A stretch of DNA of 64,000 bases, from positions 344,243 through 408,242 of the forward strand of contig NZ_KE386793.1 of assembly GCF_000428725.1 (NCBI RefSeq). Reading direction: 5' to 3'. Under the pieces are notes generated by a model. The model had not been told where the DNA came from. It was given only the letters and a program-made list of their open reading frames with translations, and did no database searches. Shown in pieces: positions 26,145 through 35,309 of the stretch. Numbering within the stretch: the first letter of the stretch is position 1; every line of letters begins with the position of its first letter. A program made the translations under genes and the position numbers. The stretch is from Psychromonas aquimarina ATCC BAA-1526. GTDB lineage: Bacteria; Pseudomonadota; Gammaproteobacteria; Enterobacterales; Psychromonadaceae.

Positions 26145-28061
26145 ATGAAGAAAACGTTTTTATACTCTGCGGTACTTGCCGCAGTGTTCAGCGGTTCAGT
26201 TTATGCTGCAGACGGTGATATTGTTGATGTAACCATTTTAGGTACATCTGATCTGCATGGGCATTTCATGCCGTGGGATTATGCGACGGATAAAGCGAAT
26301 ATGCGCGGCAGCTTAAGCCAGATTGCTACTAAAGTGAAAAGTATCAGCAAACAGCAGAGTAATATCATTCTGGTTGATGCCGGTGATACGATTCAGGGGA
26401 ACTTTGTTGAAACATTTAAAAATGAAGCTGTTTCTCCTATGATGCTGGGTTTCAACGAAATGAACTACGATGTCTGGGTGCTGGGAAATCATGAATTCGA
26501 TTTTGGTTTAAAAGTACTTAACCGTTCGCTTAGCCAGTTTGAAGGACAGCCTCTTGCCGGTAATATTACCCGTGCTGACGGTAATCCTTTCCTGCCTGCG
26601 CATACAATTATTGAACGCGGCGGTATTAAAATCGGTGTGATCGGTATGGATACACCTATGACGGAGGTTTTTGCCGCCGGTACAAACCGTCTTGACGGTA
26701 TGACTTTCAGTAATCCTTCGCTAGAAGTTAAGAAAGTGATAAAAGAGATCGATGATCAGGTAGATGCTATTGTTCTGGTTGCCCATATGGGCATAGATAA
26801 TGAGAACAATATTGCGGATACGGGAGTGCGTGATATTGCACTGGCTAATCCGGAGCTTGACGCGATTGTTGCCGGCCATATGCATACCCTGATTGATAAA
26901 GAGGTAATTAACGGTGTGATTATCACTGAGCCTGATAAATACGGCAGAGCTTTATCGCGTATTGATCTGCAGTTTGAAGAGCGCGACGGCAGGTTCTCAT
27001 TAATTAATAAAGACAGCTATACCTACAAAATAAACGGTATTGCTTCAGATAAGAAGATGGAAGCTTTGTACCAGCCTTATCATAAGCGTCTGCGTGAAAA
27101 TGCTAATCGCGTGCTGGCGGAATTAACTGGTGAAGATCTGGTGCCTGAGAACGAGATCCACGGGATTCCACAGGTGCATATTCAGGATACGGGCATCAGT
27201 GCTTTGTATCAGGAAGCTGGTTTTCACTACGCTCCTAAAGCAAATGTGATTGCGCTGCAGATCGATAACGACTATGCACAGCTGGATGCCGGGCAGATTA
27301 AAGCAAAAGATATCGCTTATAACTACCAGTATGCGGGCGGTGAAATAACGGTTTATTCTATGACAGGTAAAGAGCTGAAAACCTATATGGAATGGTCTGC
27401 AGGTTACTTTAACAGCGTGCAGGAAGGTGATGTAACTTACAGCTTCAATGCGCAGCGCCGTGCTTCTAAATACTCTACCAATGATTTTTTTGCCGGTGTG
27501 ACTTACCGTATTGATCTTACTAAACCTGCCGGTCAGCGTATTACCGATCTGTATTTTGCAGACGGTGAAGCGGTGACTGATAACACTAAGATCCGTCTTG
27601 GTATGAACAGCTACCGTATGGGGCATCTGACTAAAGAAGGCGGCGTGCTTGAAGGACGGGATTTCCCGGTACTTTCAGATACTAAAGCTGAATACGGTGA
27701 AGAGCAGGGTACTATTCGTAACCTTACCGCACGTTATTTAACAGAAGTAAAAAAAGGGACTTATCAGGGCAAAAAAATGAACCGCTGGAAGCTTAGTGGT
27801 TTATCTGGTTATCAGAGTCAAAGAGAAGTTGTTAAATCACTGATTAATTCAGGTAAGATCACTGTTCCCATGAGCCGCGACGGGCGTTATACAAATGTTG
27901 CTTCTATCAATGTTAAGGGAAAAACATTTGCCGATAAGAAGGCATTAAAAACCTATATTGAAATGCTGCAGACACAATTAGCGGCGGCTGACAGTGAGGC
28001 GCAAAAACGTCAGATTGAGCGTGATATCATTATTACTAAAGCGCTTAATAAACAGGATTAA
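26145..28061 (+). CDS. Periplasmic 5'-nucleotidase / 2',3'-cyclic-nucleotide phosphodiesterase family
   Basis: This 638-aa protein has a signal peptide (about 1-22, ending V-Y-A-A). The N-terminal metallophosphatase domain (about 25-290) shows GTSDLHGH, DAGDTIQGN, LGNHEFDFG near 113, VAHMG and VAGHMHT near 243, which bind two metal ions. The C-terminal nucleotide-specificity domain (about 320-540) has NDYAQLDAG and a GGEITVYSMTGKELK segment. UshA/CpdB/YfkN-type enzymes strip phosphate from extracellular nucleotides for salvage. The exact substrate is not decidable. The last about 90 residues are charged and helical. The gene is monocistronic with its own terminator. Confidence 0.9.
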   Translation: MKKTFLYSAVLAAVFSGSVYAADGDIVDVTILGTSDLHGHFMPWDYATDKANMRGSLSQIATKVKSISKQQSNIILVDAGDTIQGNFVETFKNEAVSPMMLGFNEMNYDVWVLGNHEFDFGLKVLNRSLSQFEGQPLAGNITRADGNPFLPAHTIIERGGIKIGVIGMDTPMTEVFAAGTNRLDGMTFSNPSLEVKKVIKEIDDQVDAIVLVAHMGIDNENNIADTGVRDIALANPELDAIVAGHMHTLIDKEVINGVIITEPDKYGRALSRIDLQFEERDGRFSLINKDSYTYKINGIASDKKMEALYQPYHKRLRENANRVLAELTGEDLVPENEIHGIPQVHIQDTGISALYQEAGFHYAPKANVIALQIDNDYAQLDAGQIKAKDIAYNYQYAGGEITVYSMTGKELKTYMEWSAGYFNSVQEGDVTYSFNAQRRASKYSTNDFFAGVTYRIDLTKPAGQRITDLYFADGEAVTDNTKIRLGMNSYRMGHLTKEGGVLEGRDFPVLSDTKAEYGEEQGTIRNLTARYLTEVKKGTYQGKKMNRWKLSGLSGYQSQREVVKSLINSGKITVPMSRDGRYTNVASINVKGKTFADKKALKTYIEMLQTQLAAADSEAQKRQIERDIIITKALNKQD

Positions 28062-28073
28062 TTTTCTGTAATT

Positions 28074-28106
28074 AAAAAGGGTTAATCATTGCGGTTAACC
28101 CTTTTT
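28074..28106 (+). terminator. Terminator after the nucleotidase gene
   Basis: A perfect 12-bp stem AAAAAGGGTTAA/TTAACCCTTTTT with a 9-base loop ends in a T run. Confidence 0.88.
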
Positions 28107-28225
28107 CATTTCAGCTCGATTTCTCCCAATAGCGAGCAAAATCATAATTCCTTACCAGTAAAGTTTATTTGACTTATCATGCACTGTTTGAACGATTTTG
28201 CTAAGGTGCTAACGCTTCCAAGAGA

Positions 28226-28235
28226 GTTAGACAAA
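28226..28235. repeat. Direct repeat, left copy, flanking the ankyrin gene
   Basis: GTTAGACAAA occurs here and again at 30,099-30,108, one copy on each side of the low-GC ankyrin gene. GTTAGAC fits the integron core-site consensus GTTRRRY, but the rest of an attC site is not clear. Confidence 0.4.
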
Positions 28236-28255
28236 CGGTAAATTTGTGTTCTTCT

Positions 28256-29980
28256 TTACTTGAACATTCCAACTTCAAAGTTTAAGTTTAAAGCCTCATA
28301 TAGTTCTTCCTTGGAAATAAACTTATAAGCACCATCTGAGTAAGCAACTCCATTCTCACTTTGAGTAATAAAAAGCTGATTACCCCAGATATTCTGCATT
28401 TGATTGAAACAACTATTTTTTGCTCTAAGAGGAGAGGTATTCAAGTCACGTTTTTGTATTACTTCCAAAAAATATTCTTGTAATGTAGTTGCCCTGTCAT
28501 CAGGTTTTAATTTTTTCCATTGTTCTTCATTAGATTCCAACCAACGCTTGGAGCAAAAGTTGCTTAAATCAAAATGTTGACCGCTATTCAGAACTTCAGA
28601 AATATGTTCTATCCACGTTGCTATAGATATCTTTAACTCATTAATTAAAGATTCATTAACACCTTTAGAATTCATGTATTTTAATATGTTTGAGCTTTTA
28701 TTTTTAATAGCAAGTTCGTATGAATTTGTCGAATAATCTGATGGCATCAACAAAGGAAAACCGAACTTTTCTAACGCATGAATAATGTTTAAATCATCTC
28801 GTTTACAAGCTAGCTTTATTAACATTGTTGCCTTTAATAGAGCATGGCAATTTATATTACTTGTAGTTCTTTCATAAGGTGTATCTATTAGAATACCTTT
28901 CAAAATATCGTTATAAAGAGGGGTATAAACCTTTTCGTCTAGACATTGTTCCCAGAACTCTATATTTTCTGGCATTGATGGTATCAATTTGATGATTATA
29001 GCCTCCTTGTCTTTAGATAGGTCATGCTCTTCTAAATTAGGGAATCGCTCAAAAAACCATTCTCGAATGCTCGGGAAATTCCGGCAATGAAGTAAAACAC
29101 CTGCACCGTTTTCATCTACTACATCTGGGACTGCATTTGCATTTATGAGAAGGTCCATAACACTCAAAAAATCCTCGACTTCTTCGCTAGAGCAATATTT
29201 CCCAAAATAGTCAGCAAGATACAGCATCGGTGTTTGTCTTGATTTATTTACCTGATTTACATCTACACCTGAATCAATTAAAAATTTTGTAAATTCAATA
29301 CTATGTATGCCATGTAGTAGATTATTTCCAAGCTCATCAAGTAAATTGGGATTAGTTCCCATCTTAATTAGCTTTTTAATCAATGGATAGCCTTCTTTAT
29401 AGCTTATGCGATGAAGTAGATAGCTTTGTCTTGGAATAGAATAACTAATATCTGTGACAATATAATTCCCAGCTAGCCCTTTATCTATAAAGTATTCAAT
29501 AGCTTTTAAATCACCGTTACAAATAAGTCGGTCAATGTGTTTCCAGCCTTGAAAAATCTCAACTGGGTTAACATCATTTGCTTTGAGATATTTCATTATC
29601 TTTTTTTCTGGCATCTGAAAGGTTATACCTGTTTCAACTCTCCGGGAAATATCACTCATAAGATTCAAGGCTTTTTTAAAAGAAACTTTTTTACCGCCAT
29701 GAAAACCAAAAGTAGTTCCCCCCTCATCATTAGTGAAGTTAATTATCGCAATGTCTACATGATGCTTTTTTAGCCATTTTCTATAAAGAGTGTCTAGTGA
29801 ACTATATCTGCTGCCCATCAAATTGAGTGAAATAACCTCATCGACATAAATATCTTGAACTGAAACTTCTTCGCCTTCTATTAAAAATGGCTCTAATTTT
29901 ATTGGAATTTTATCAATAAAATGTTGGCGAGTTATAGGGTCGGCTATATAAATTTCAGAGACTAAATATGATTCAGACAT
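28256..29980 (-). CDS. Ankyrin-repeat protein, AT-rich, probably acquired
   Basis: This is a 574-aa soluble protein. An N-terminal domain (about 1-130) of unknown type is followed by ankyrin-like repeats over about 145-470. Examples are GDLKAIEYFIDKGLAGNY, YPLIKKLIKMGTNPNLLDELGNNLLH, FTKFLIDSGVDVNQVNKSRQTPM and LACKRDDLNIIHALEKFG. A C-terminal region of about 100 residues is unassigned. Base composition is markedly more AT-rich than in neighbouring genes, with strand and codon use unlike the nucleotidase and OYE genes. AAGGAAAA precedes the ATG. Ankyrin repeats bind proteins. Single acquired genes of this sort are often defence or effector proteins, but nothing here proves that. Confidence 0.8.
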   Translation of the reverse strand: MSESYLVSEIYIADPITRQHFIDKIPIKLEPFLIEGEEVSVQDIYVDEVISLNLMGSRYSSLDTLYRKWLKKHHVDIAIINFTNDEGGTTFGFHGGKKVSFKKALNLMSDISRRVETGITFQMPEKKIMKYLKANDVNPVEIFQGWKHIDRLICNGDLKAIEYFIDKGLAGNYIVTDISYSIPRQSYLLHRISYKEGYPLIKKLIKMGTNPNLLDELGNNLLHGIHSIEFTKFLIDSGVDVNQVNKSRQTPMLYLADYFGKYCSSEEVEDFLSVMDLLINANAVPDVVDENGAGVLLHCRNFPSIREWFFERFPNLEEHDLSKDKEAIIIKLIPSMPENIEFWEQCLDEKVYTPLYNDILKGILIDTPYERTTSNINCHALLKATMLIKLACKRDDLNIIHALEKFGFPLLMPSDYSTNSYELAIKNKSSNILKYMNSKGVNESLINELKISIATWIEHISEVLNSGQHFDLSNFCSKRWLESNEEQWKKLKPDDRATTLQEYFLEVIQKRDLNTSPLRAKNSCFNQMQNIWGNQLFITQSENGVAYSDGAYKFISKEELYEALNLNFEVGMFK

Positions 29981-30285
29981 ATTTTTCCTTTTAGGGGAGT
30001 AAAAGGCATGGATGCCCTACCTTTTATTTTTTACATAATAATATTAAAGGAAATATCATACTCTATGTAATTAAAAAATAATTATTACAGAGCAAAAAGT
30101 TAGACAAAAAATTAAGACGGAATAAGTTTGGATTAGAGAAAAAGCTGAAGCGGTTTTTGCCCCAAAGCGCTTAAGCTAGTAAAAATTCCTACGCTCGCTT
30201 TTTCCCGTTTGCGAGCGTAAAGGGCTGTCCATACATTTTGTATAACGTTAGGGTATTACGTCAACTTATGCCTTATTTAATATCA
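29981..30285. other. 305-bp intergenic region with direct repeat and attC-like palindrome
   Basis: No gene is seen. It contains the right copy of GTTAGACAAA (30,099-30,108) and a hairpin with 9-bp arms TACGCTCGC/GCGAGCGTA at 30,190-30,198 and 30,211-30,219. Weaker symmetric sequence surrounds the hairpin (GCCCCAAAGCG on the left, AACGTTAGGG on the right), recalling an integron attC site or a terminator. Confidence 0.4.
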
Positions 30286-31329
30286 CTAAACCAGGCTGGC
30301 CAGCATCTCATCGGAATAGGAAACGAGTTCTGCACCCTGGCGGACTCGGCTGACATAATCCGGGTTGGCGATAAATGGTCTGCCGACTGCAATTAAATCA
30401 AACTTATTGTCATTAATAGCGGCGCTTGCGGTTTCTGCTGTGTAACTGCCGACTCCTACCAGTGTTTTATTGTAATGAGCACGAACATAACTGGAAGCAC
30501 TGCCTCCCAAATAGTCAAACTGCATGCTGTCGTCAAAAATACCAATATGCAGAAAAGCTAGATCCCGCAGTTCAAGTTCAGCTAATAAATAATCAAATAC
30601 TTCACGATCACGGCTGTCGGTGCCGATATTTATATAAGCTCCCGGACTGATCCGCAGTGCGGTTTTATCACTGCCGATACGTCCACTAACAGCATCAACC
30701 ACTGCTAATGCAAAACGTGACATATTTTCAGGACTGCCGCCGTACTGATCGCTGCGCCGGTTGCTGTCATGGTGCAGAAACTGATCAATAAGATAACCGT
30801 TAGCACCATGGATCTCAACACCGTCAAATCCCGCTTTAATCGCATTAGCCGCCGCCTGAGCATAATCTTCGATAAGCTCTTTAATATCTGCGTCACTGAC
30901 AGCTCTTGGAACCTGATAGGTTAATTCACGCATGCGGGGCACGGTGCCTTCAACGGCAAGAGCCGAAGGTGCGATAACATCACCACCGCCGAAAAAATGC
31001 GGATGAGCAACACGGCCGGTATGCCATAACTGGGCAAAAATTTTGCCGCCGTTACGGTGCACGGCTTCGGTCACCTTAAGCCAGCCGTTTATCTGTGCCT
31101 GGTTAAATAACCCCGGCGTATTCGGATAACCCTGACCGTCAGGGCGGATAAGAACCGCTTCAGAGATGATCAGACCTGCTTCAGCACGGCGACCGTAATA
31201 ATCCGCCGTAGCTTGTGTCGGCACCAGATTTTCATCAGCCATACAGCGGGTAAGCGGCGCCATCAAAATACGATTATTTAGTTTAATGCTGTTATTTAGT
31301 GCATAGGATTGAAACAGGTTACTGGTCAT
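30286..31329 (-). CDS. Old Yellow Enzyme family alkene reductase (NemA-like)
   Basis: This 347-aa FMN-dependent enzyme fills the usual family length. MAPLTRCMA near 24-32, the active-site pair in HGANGYLIDQF near 172, SNRRSDQYGGS and GRPF near the C terminus identify the OYE family. Members use NAD(P)H to reduce activated alkenes, quinones, maleimides or nitro compounds. It is divergent from a TetR gene with three operator-like palindromes between them. This matches the nemA/nemR style in which electrophiles induce the reductase, although the gene order differs from E. coli. Confidence 0.93.
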   Translation of the reverse strand: MTSNLFQSYALNNSIKLNNRILMAPLTRCMADENLVPTQATADYYGRRAEAGLIISEAVLIRPDGQGYPNTPGLFNQAQINGWLKVTEAVHRNGGKIFAQLWHTGRVAHPHFFGGGDVIAPSALAVEGTVPRMRELTYQVPRAVSDADIKELIEDYAQAAANAIKAGFDGVEIHGANGYLIDQFLHHDSNRRSDQYGGSPENMSRFALAVVDAVSGRIGSDKTALRISPGAYINIGTDSRDREVFDYLLAELELRDLAFLHIGIFDDSMQFDYLGGSASSYVRAHYNKTLVGVGSYTAETASAAINDNKFDLIAVGRPFIANPDYVSRVRQGAELVSYSDEMLASLV

Positions 31330-31344
31330 AAGCTTCTCTCTATT

Positions 31345-31411
31345 TTGAATGTTTATTCAAGATACTGCTGTTTGAATGATCATTCAAGTATTATTTTGAA
31401 CAAACATTCAA
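31345..31411. promoter_or_regulatory. Three TetR-type operator palindromes
   Basis: Three copies of TTGAAN6TTCAA-type dyads are present: TTGAATGTTTATTCAA (31,345-31,360), the perfect palindrome TTGAATGATCATTCAA (31,372-31,387) and TTGAACAAACATTCAA (31,396-31,411). They fill the divergent promoter region between the OYE and TetR genes, so the TetR protein probably represses both. Confidence 0.8.
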
Positions 31412-31453
31412 AATTGCGTATAATGCCCGCAGATACACTCAGAGAGTAAAAAA

Positions 31454-32035
31454 ATGAGAAATGCTGAATTTAATCGAGAAGTAGTATTACGCTCTGCTAT
31501 GACCGCCTTTATGGACAAAGGGTATGCTAAAACAAGTATGCAGGATCTGAGCCGTGCAACCGGGCTGCATCCCGGCTCCATCTATTGTGCTTTTGACAAT
31601 AAACGCGGCTTGTTACTAGCTGCGTTAGAGCAGTATAACCAGGATAGAAATGCTGAGTTTCAAGGTTTTTTTGACGGCTCACAACCGGTATTAGGCGCGC
31701 TGAGAAATTATTTAGACAATATCGTCACAGAGTGTTTAAGCTGTGAGGCGGCTAAAGCCTGTTTACTGACTAAGGCGCTCAGTGAGATAGCGGGGCAGGA
31801 TGATGAAATCCGTAATATTATCAGCAGCAGTCTTGCTGACTGGCAGAATGCGTTAGCCGCTCTGTTTGAACAGGCTAAAGTATGTGGAGAGCTTAAAACC
31901 GACAGAGACAGCGCTCACCTGGCGCGTTATTTTGTGATGGGCATATACGGGTTAAGAACATTTGCCTATACACATCCTCAGCCTGAAGTGCTGCAGCAGC
32001 TGGCTGAGCAGCTGTATCAGGATATATGTGCCTGA
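31454..32035 (+). CDS. TetR/AcrR-family repressor
   Basis: This 193-aa protein has an N-terminal helix-turn-helix (about 8-55: AFMDKGYAKTSMQDLSRATGLHPGSIYCAF) and a helical ligand domain. Cys residues lie at SIYC and in SCEAAKAC; such residues can sense electrophiles in NemR-like regulators, but this is inference. It is divergent from the OYE gene and is followed after 57 bp by a MATE exporter, with which it may be co-transcribed. The three palindromes upstream are the probable binding sites. Confidence 0.92.
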   Translation: MRNAEFNREVVLRSAMTAFMDKGYAKTSMQDLSRATGLHPGSIYCAFDNKRGLLLAALEQYNQDRNAEFQGFFDGSQPVLGALRNYLDNIVTECLSCEAAKACLLTKALSEIAGQDDEIRNIISSSLADWQNALAALFEQAKVCGELKTDRDSAHLARYFVMGIYGLRTFAYTHPQPEVLQQLAEQLYQDICA

Positions 32036-32092
32036 TACCGCTGTTCAATCAGTTACCGCAGTCTGATAACCTAAAATATAAACGGTTTATTT

Positions 32093-33436
32093 ATGCACTT
32101 AGCAGAAACACAACAACCCGCTGATTCACTGGCACGGCAGTTATTTACTATGACCTGGCCTATGCTGTTCGGCGTACTGTCGTTAATGAGTTTTCAGTTA
32201 GTCGACAGTGCTTTTATCGGTCAGCTTGGTGTACTTCCTTTAGCGGCCCAGGGATTTACCATGCCGGTGCAGATGGTCGTCATTGGTATTCAAGTGGGCC
32301 TGGGAATTGCGACAACGGCTATTATTGCGCGTGCATTAGGTGCAGGTAAACATACCTATGCCAGACAACTCGGCGGTTTAGTCTTAATAATGGGATCCTC
32401 CGGGGTGGCACTGATCGCTATTGTTTTATGGCTGCTGCGTCATCCAATTTTGTCTATGTTAAGTGCGCCGCCGCCTGTTTATGCGGTGATTGATGTCTAC
32501 TGGCCTTACTGGCTGCTGAGTGCCTGGGTGGGAGCTGTTTTATATTTTTATTACAGTGTCTGCCGTGCTAACGGCAATACATTCCTACCCGGTATTATGA
32601 TGATGGTTACCAGTGCGGTAAATTTAGTGCTGGATCCTGTATTTATCTTCACTTTAGATATGGGCATTAAAGGGGCCGCTGCGGCTACCATTATTGCGTT
32701 CAGCTGCGGTATTCTGGTAGTTGCTCCAAAGGTGGTGCAGAAACACTGGGCAAGCTTTGACTGGCAGGGACTGGATTTATCCGCCAGTATAAATTCCATT
32801 ACAAAAATTATGGGACCGGCAATGATAAGTCAGCTGCTGCCGCCTCTGTCTTCGATGCTGGCAACAAAACTGATTGCCGGCTATGGTGCCGCTTCCGTTG
32901 CCGCCTGGGCGCTGGCATCACGATATGAGTTTTTTGCTATTGTGGCTGTGCTGGCTCTGACAATGTCCATGCCGCCTATGATCGGCCGTCTGCTTGGTGC
33001 CGGAAAAATTACTGCTATCCGTCAGCTGGTCAGTATTGCCTGTCGGTTTATTTTAGCGCTGCAGCTGCTGATTGCGCTGCTGACTTTAATCTCCTCGTCG
33101 CAGCTGGCGGCTTTAATGACCAGTGAACAGAATGTGGAGAGCATTCTTAACTGGCACCTAACATTTGTACCCTTTAGTCTCGGCCCTCTAGGCATTTGTA
33201 TGCTGATGGTTTCAGTGTCCAATGCATTAGCCAGATCAGGCGATGCACTGCTTATTTCCGCACTGCGGCTGTTTGCTTTTTTCCTGCCTTGTTTATGGTT
33301 AGGTGCTCAAATTGCCCAGATAAAAGGGCTGTTTATCGGAGCATTAATAGGGAACTGTCTGGCAGGGCTGGCCGCCTGGTATTTTTACCGGCGAACGATT
33401 ACCCGGCTTGAACATAATGCAGCTTTAGTTAAATAA
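32093..33436 (+). CDS. MATE family multidrug exporter
   Basis: This 447-aa inner-membrane protein has about 12 helices. The two MatE repeats are visible: QLVDSAFIGQLGVLPLAA near 36-53 in the first half, and a matching AWALASRYEFFAIVAVLAL in the second. MATE exporters expel cationic or hydrophobic compounds using Na+ or H+. It lies 57 bp after the TetR gene on the same strand, so it is likely part of the same electrophile- or drug-response unit. A hairpin ending near 33,473 follows. Confidence 0.9.
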   Translation: MHLAETQQPADSLARQLFTMTWPMLFGVLSLMSFQLVDSAFIGQLGVLPLAAQGFTMPVQMVVIGIQVGLGIATTAIIARALGAGKHTYARQLGGLVLIMGSSGVALIAIVLWLLRHPILSMLSAPPPVYAVIDVYWPYWLLSAWVGAVLYFYYSVCRANGNTFLPGIMMMVTSAVNLVLDPVFIFTLDMGIKGAAAATIIAFSCGILVVAPKVVQKHWASFDWQGLDLSASINSITKIMGPAMISQLLPPLSSMLATKLIAGYGAASVAAWALASRYEFFAIVAVLALTMSMPPMIGRLLGAGKITAIRQLVSIACRFILALQLLIALLTLISSSQLAALMTSEQNVESILNWHLTFVPFSLGPLGICMLMVSVSNALARSGDALLISALRLFAFFLPCLWLGAQIAQIKGLFIGALIGNCLAGLAAWYFYRRTITRLEHNAALVK

Positions 33437-33450
33437 ATTCATCTGCAGTT

Positions 33451-33473
33451 AAGGGACCTTAGTAAGATCCCTT
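33451..33473. terminator. Hairpin after the MATE gene
   Basis: AAGGGACCTTA and TAAGATCCCTT pair with one mismatch between the convergent MATE and binding-protein genes. No long T run follows. Confidence 0.5.
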
Positions 33474-33490
33474 GCTGTGATTTCCAGCTG

Positions 33491-34228
33491 CTATTTGTAC
33501 TCACCACGGCGGGAGGCTTCAATATATTTCTGATAACGCCCGTCGGCTTTAAGTTTTTGAAAGCCGCGGTTAAAGGCATCAACCAGCGCCTGTGCACCTG
33601 CTGTCTTTTTGGAAATAATGACAGAGTAATCTCTAGAGGTCAGTAATTTAGGAAGAAGAGATACTTTGTCATCAAGACCTAGGTGATTTACAATTTCCAG
33701 GCCGACGTCGCCGTTTTCAAGCACAATATCTAAGCGCCCGCTGGCCAGTTTTTTATAGTTAGCTTCAGCACTGCTTATCCGTTTTATTTTTAGTTCTCCA
33801 GCAGCTTCCAGATCCTCGGTGCCGTATGCATAACCGAGAACGCCGCCGATATTATATTTACTAATATCTTTAATTTCGTTCCATTCGATATTTTTTCCCT
33901 TCTGCACGAACAGCCCTGTACCGAGTACAGCAACAACATCGCTGTAAATAAAGTCTGCTGCACGCTCTTCAGAAAACCCCCAGATCAGTGTGCCGTCATG
34001 TTTTCCTTCTTTTGCCAGCTCATATCCTCGTTTCCAGGGTAAAAAAACATATTCAACTTCAATTCCCTCTTCCGCAAAAGCTTCACTAACAATATGTGAT
34101 ATATAACCATACTGTTTAAGATCTTTGGACAGATAAGGAGCCCATTCGCCGTTAGCGAGTGTTATTTTCTGGGCAGATAAGTTAGTGGAAAAAAGTATTA
34201 CTAGAGTAAGAAGCAGTGTGCGGATCAT
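33491..34228 (-). CDS. Periplasmic substrate-binding protein, SBP_bac_3-like (orphan)
   Basis: This 245-aa protein has a signal peptide (about 1-19). The mature part begins with ITLANGEWAPYLS, then FLPWKRGYELAKEGKHDGTL, as in many orphan family-3 binding proteins of marine gammaproteobacteria, and ends with FNRGFQKLKADGRYQKY. No transporter permease is nearby. AGAGGA precedes the ATG. It shares the PWKRG motif with the protein at 8579-9304, so the two probably descend from one duplication or belong to one subfamily. The ligand is unknown. Confidence 0.82.
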   Translation of the reverse strand: MIRTLLLTLVILFSTNLSAQKITLANGEWAPYLSKDLKQYGYISHIVSEAFAEEGIEVEYVFLPWKRGYELAKEGKHDGTLIWGFSEERAADFIYSDVVAVLGTGLFVQKGKNIEWNEIKDISKYNIGGVLGYAYGTEDLEAAGELKIKRISSAEANYKKLASGRLDIVLENGDVGLEIVNHLGLDDKVSLLPKLLTSRDYSVIISKKTAGAQALVDAFNRGFQKLKADGRYQKYIEASRRGEYK

Positions 34229-34357
34229 AATTTTGTCCTCTTAATAACCATCATCACGTATCATTGAGTATAGACGAGAAGTGTATAAAATAATGCCGCT
34301 TAGTATCTGCGAGCAGTGCTGACATGCGGGTATATGATGTTTAAGAGCGCGGCTGAT

Positions 34358-34386
34358 ATTCAGTTTCAGCAGTGCTGAAACTGAAT
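34358..34386. terminator. Palindromic hairpin after the M48 gene
   Basis: Fourteen-base perfect arms ATTCAGTTTCAGCA/TGCTGAAACTGAAT with one central base lie just past the stop of the M48 gene. No T tract is seen, so it is either a weak terminator or an mRNA-stabilising hairpin. Confidence 0.5.
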
Positions 34387-34393
34387 GTCAGTG

Positions 34394-35296
34394 TTAACGG
34401 ATTGATTTCTGGTAACGGCTGCTGAGGGTCTGGTAGTTTCCCGGAACTGCAAACACGCTGTCCATCAGAGGCTCTAATGTAGTCAGACGATCATTTGCCG
34501 ACGGGTGGCGTTTCATAAAAGTCTGCCAGGCTGCAGAGTCAGGTTTTTCGCTGGCAATCTTCTGTATAACAGCGATATAAGAATAGGGATCATAACCTGC
34601 GCGGGCAAGAATAATCACCGCCATTTTATCGGCCTGCTCTTCGTCTCCTCTGGCTAAACCATTGGTATACAGGCTGTCTATTGCAGAGCTGATCTCTTCA
34701 GCCATTTCTATATTTTCAATGGTATCGCTGTCATAGTTGTCTCTTCTGGTGCTCTTAATCTGATAGGCTAATATGCCGATATCAGATGCCAGATCCAGCT
34801 GCGTCTGTTTCTGCAGTGCCTCTAAATAGTGGCGTTTTAATACATGTGCCATCTCATGAGCAAGTACGCCGGCCAGCTCCGCTTCGCTGTTTAATCTCAG
34901 CAGAGTACCTGCTGTTATAAAGACATAACCTCCAGGTGCTGCAAATGCGTTGAAACTTTTATCATCGAGCACGATAAAGTGCCAGTTAAGATTCGGGCGT
35001 TCGCTGTTTTGTACCAGCCACTGTCCGACACTGTTAACGTAACGCTGAACTTCGTCGTTATTTAACAGGCGGCTGTCGGTTAACAGCACCTGTGCAACTT
35101 CGTTACCAAAGGCCTGTTCCTGCTCTTCAGTTTTATCGCCGAGGTCGATAAACTTTTCAAAGGTATTAGTCAGCTGATCGAGATCGATATTGTCTAGTCC
35201 TAAATCTGTCGTTTTGCAGCCCTGCTGCGATAAAGTCAGACTTAATAACAGAGTAAGGCCGGCTGTTTTCAATAAGTTCCGTTTACGGTTTTTCAT
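34394..35296 (-). CDS. M48-family metalloprotease, predicted lipoprotein
   Basis: This is a 300-aa protein from the ATG at 35,296, where GGGAG stands at the right distance. The frame's first ATG (35,326) would overlap the SH3 gene. The lipobox (LSQQGC near 26) suggests attachment to a membrane as a lipoprotein. The zinc motif HEMAH lies near 145-149, with the third ligand probably in ARGDEEQADK. The Gly-rich FAAPGGYVFITAGTL strand is typical of the BepA/LoiP branch, which clears misassembled outer-membrane proteins. It is the last gene of a four-gene operon with an SH3 protein, a cyclase and an HD-GYP protein. Regulation by the envelope state is inferred. Confidence 0.9.
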   Translation of the reverse strand: MKNRKRNLLKTAGLTLLLSLTLSQQGCKTTDLGLDNIDLDQLTNTFEKFIDLGDKTEEQEQAFGNEVAQVLLTDSRLLNNDEVQRYVNSVGQWLVQNSERPNLNWHFIVLDDKSFNAFAAPGGYVFITAGTLLRLNSEAELAGVLAHEMAHVLKRHYLEALQKQTQLDLASDIGILAYQIKSTRRDNYDSDTIENIEMAEEISSAIDSLYTNGLARGDEEQADKMAVIILARAGYDPYSYIAVIQKIASEKPDSAAWQTFMKRHPSANDRLTTLEPLMDSVFAVPGNYQTLSSRYQKSIR

Positions 35297-35309
35297 GTTC
35301 AGCTCCCTG

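Noticed and set aside
27123..27626. 167-aa minus-strand frame inside the nucleotidase gene
   Set aside because: It is fully antisense to conserved domain sequence.
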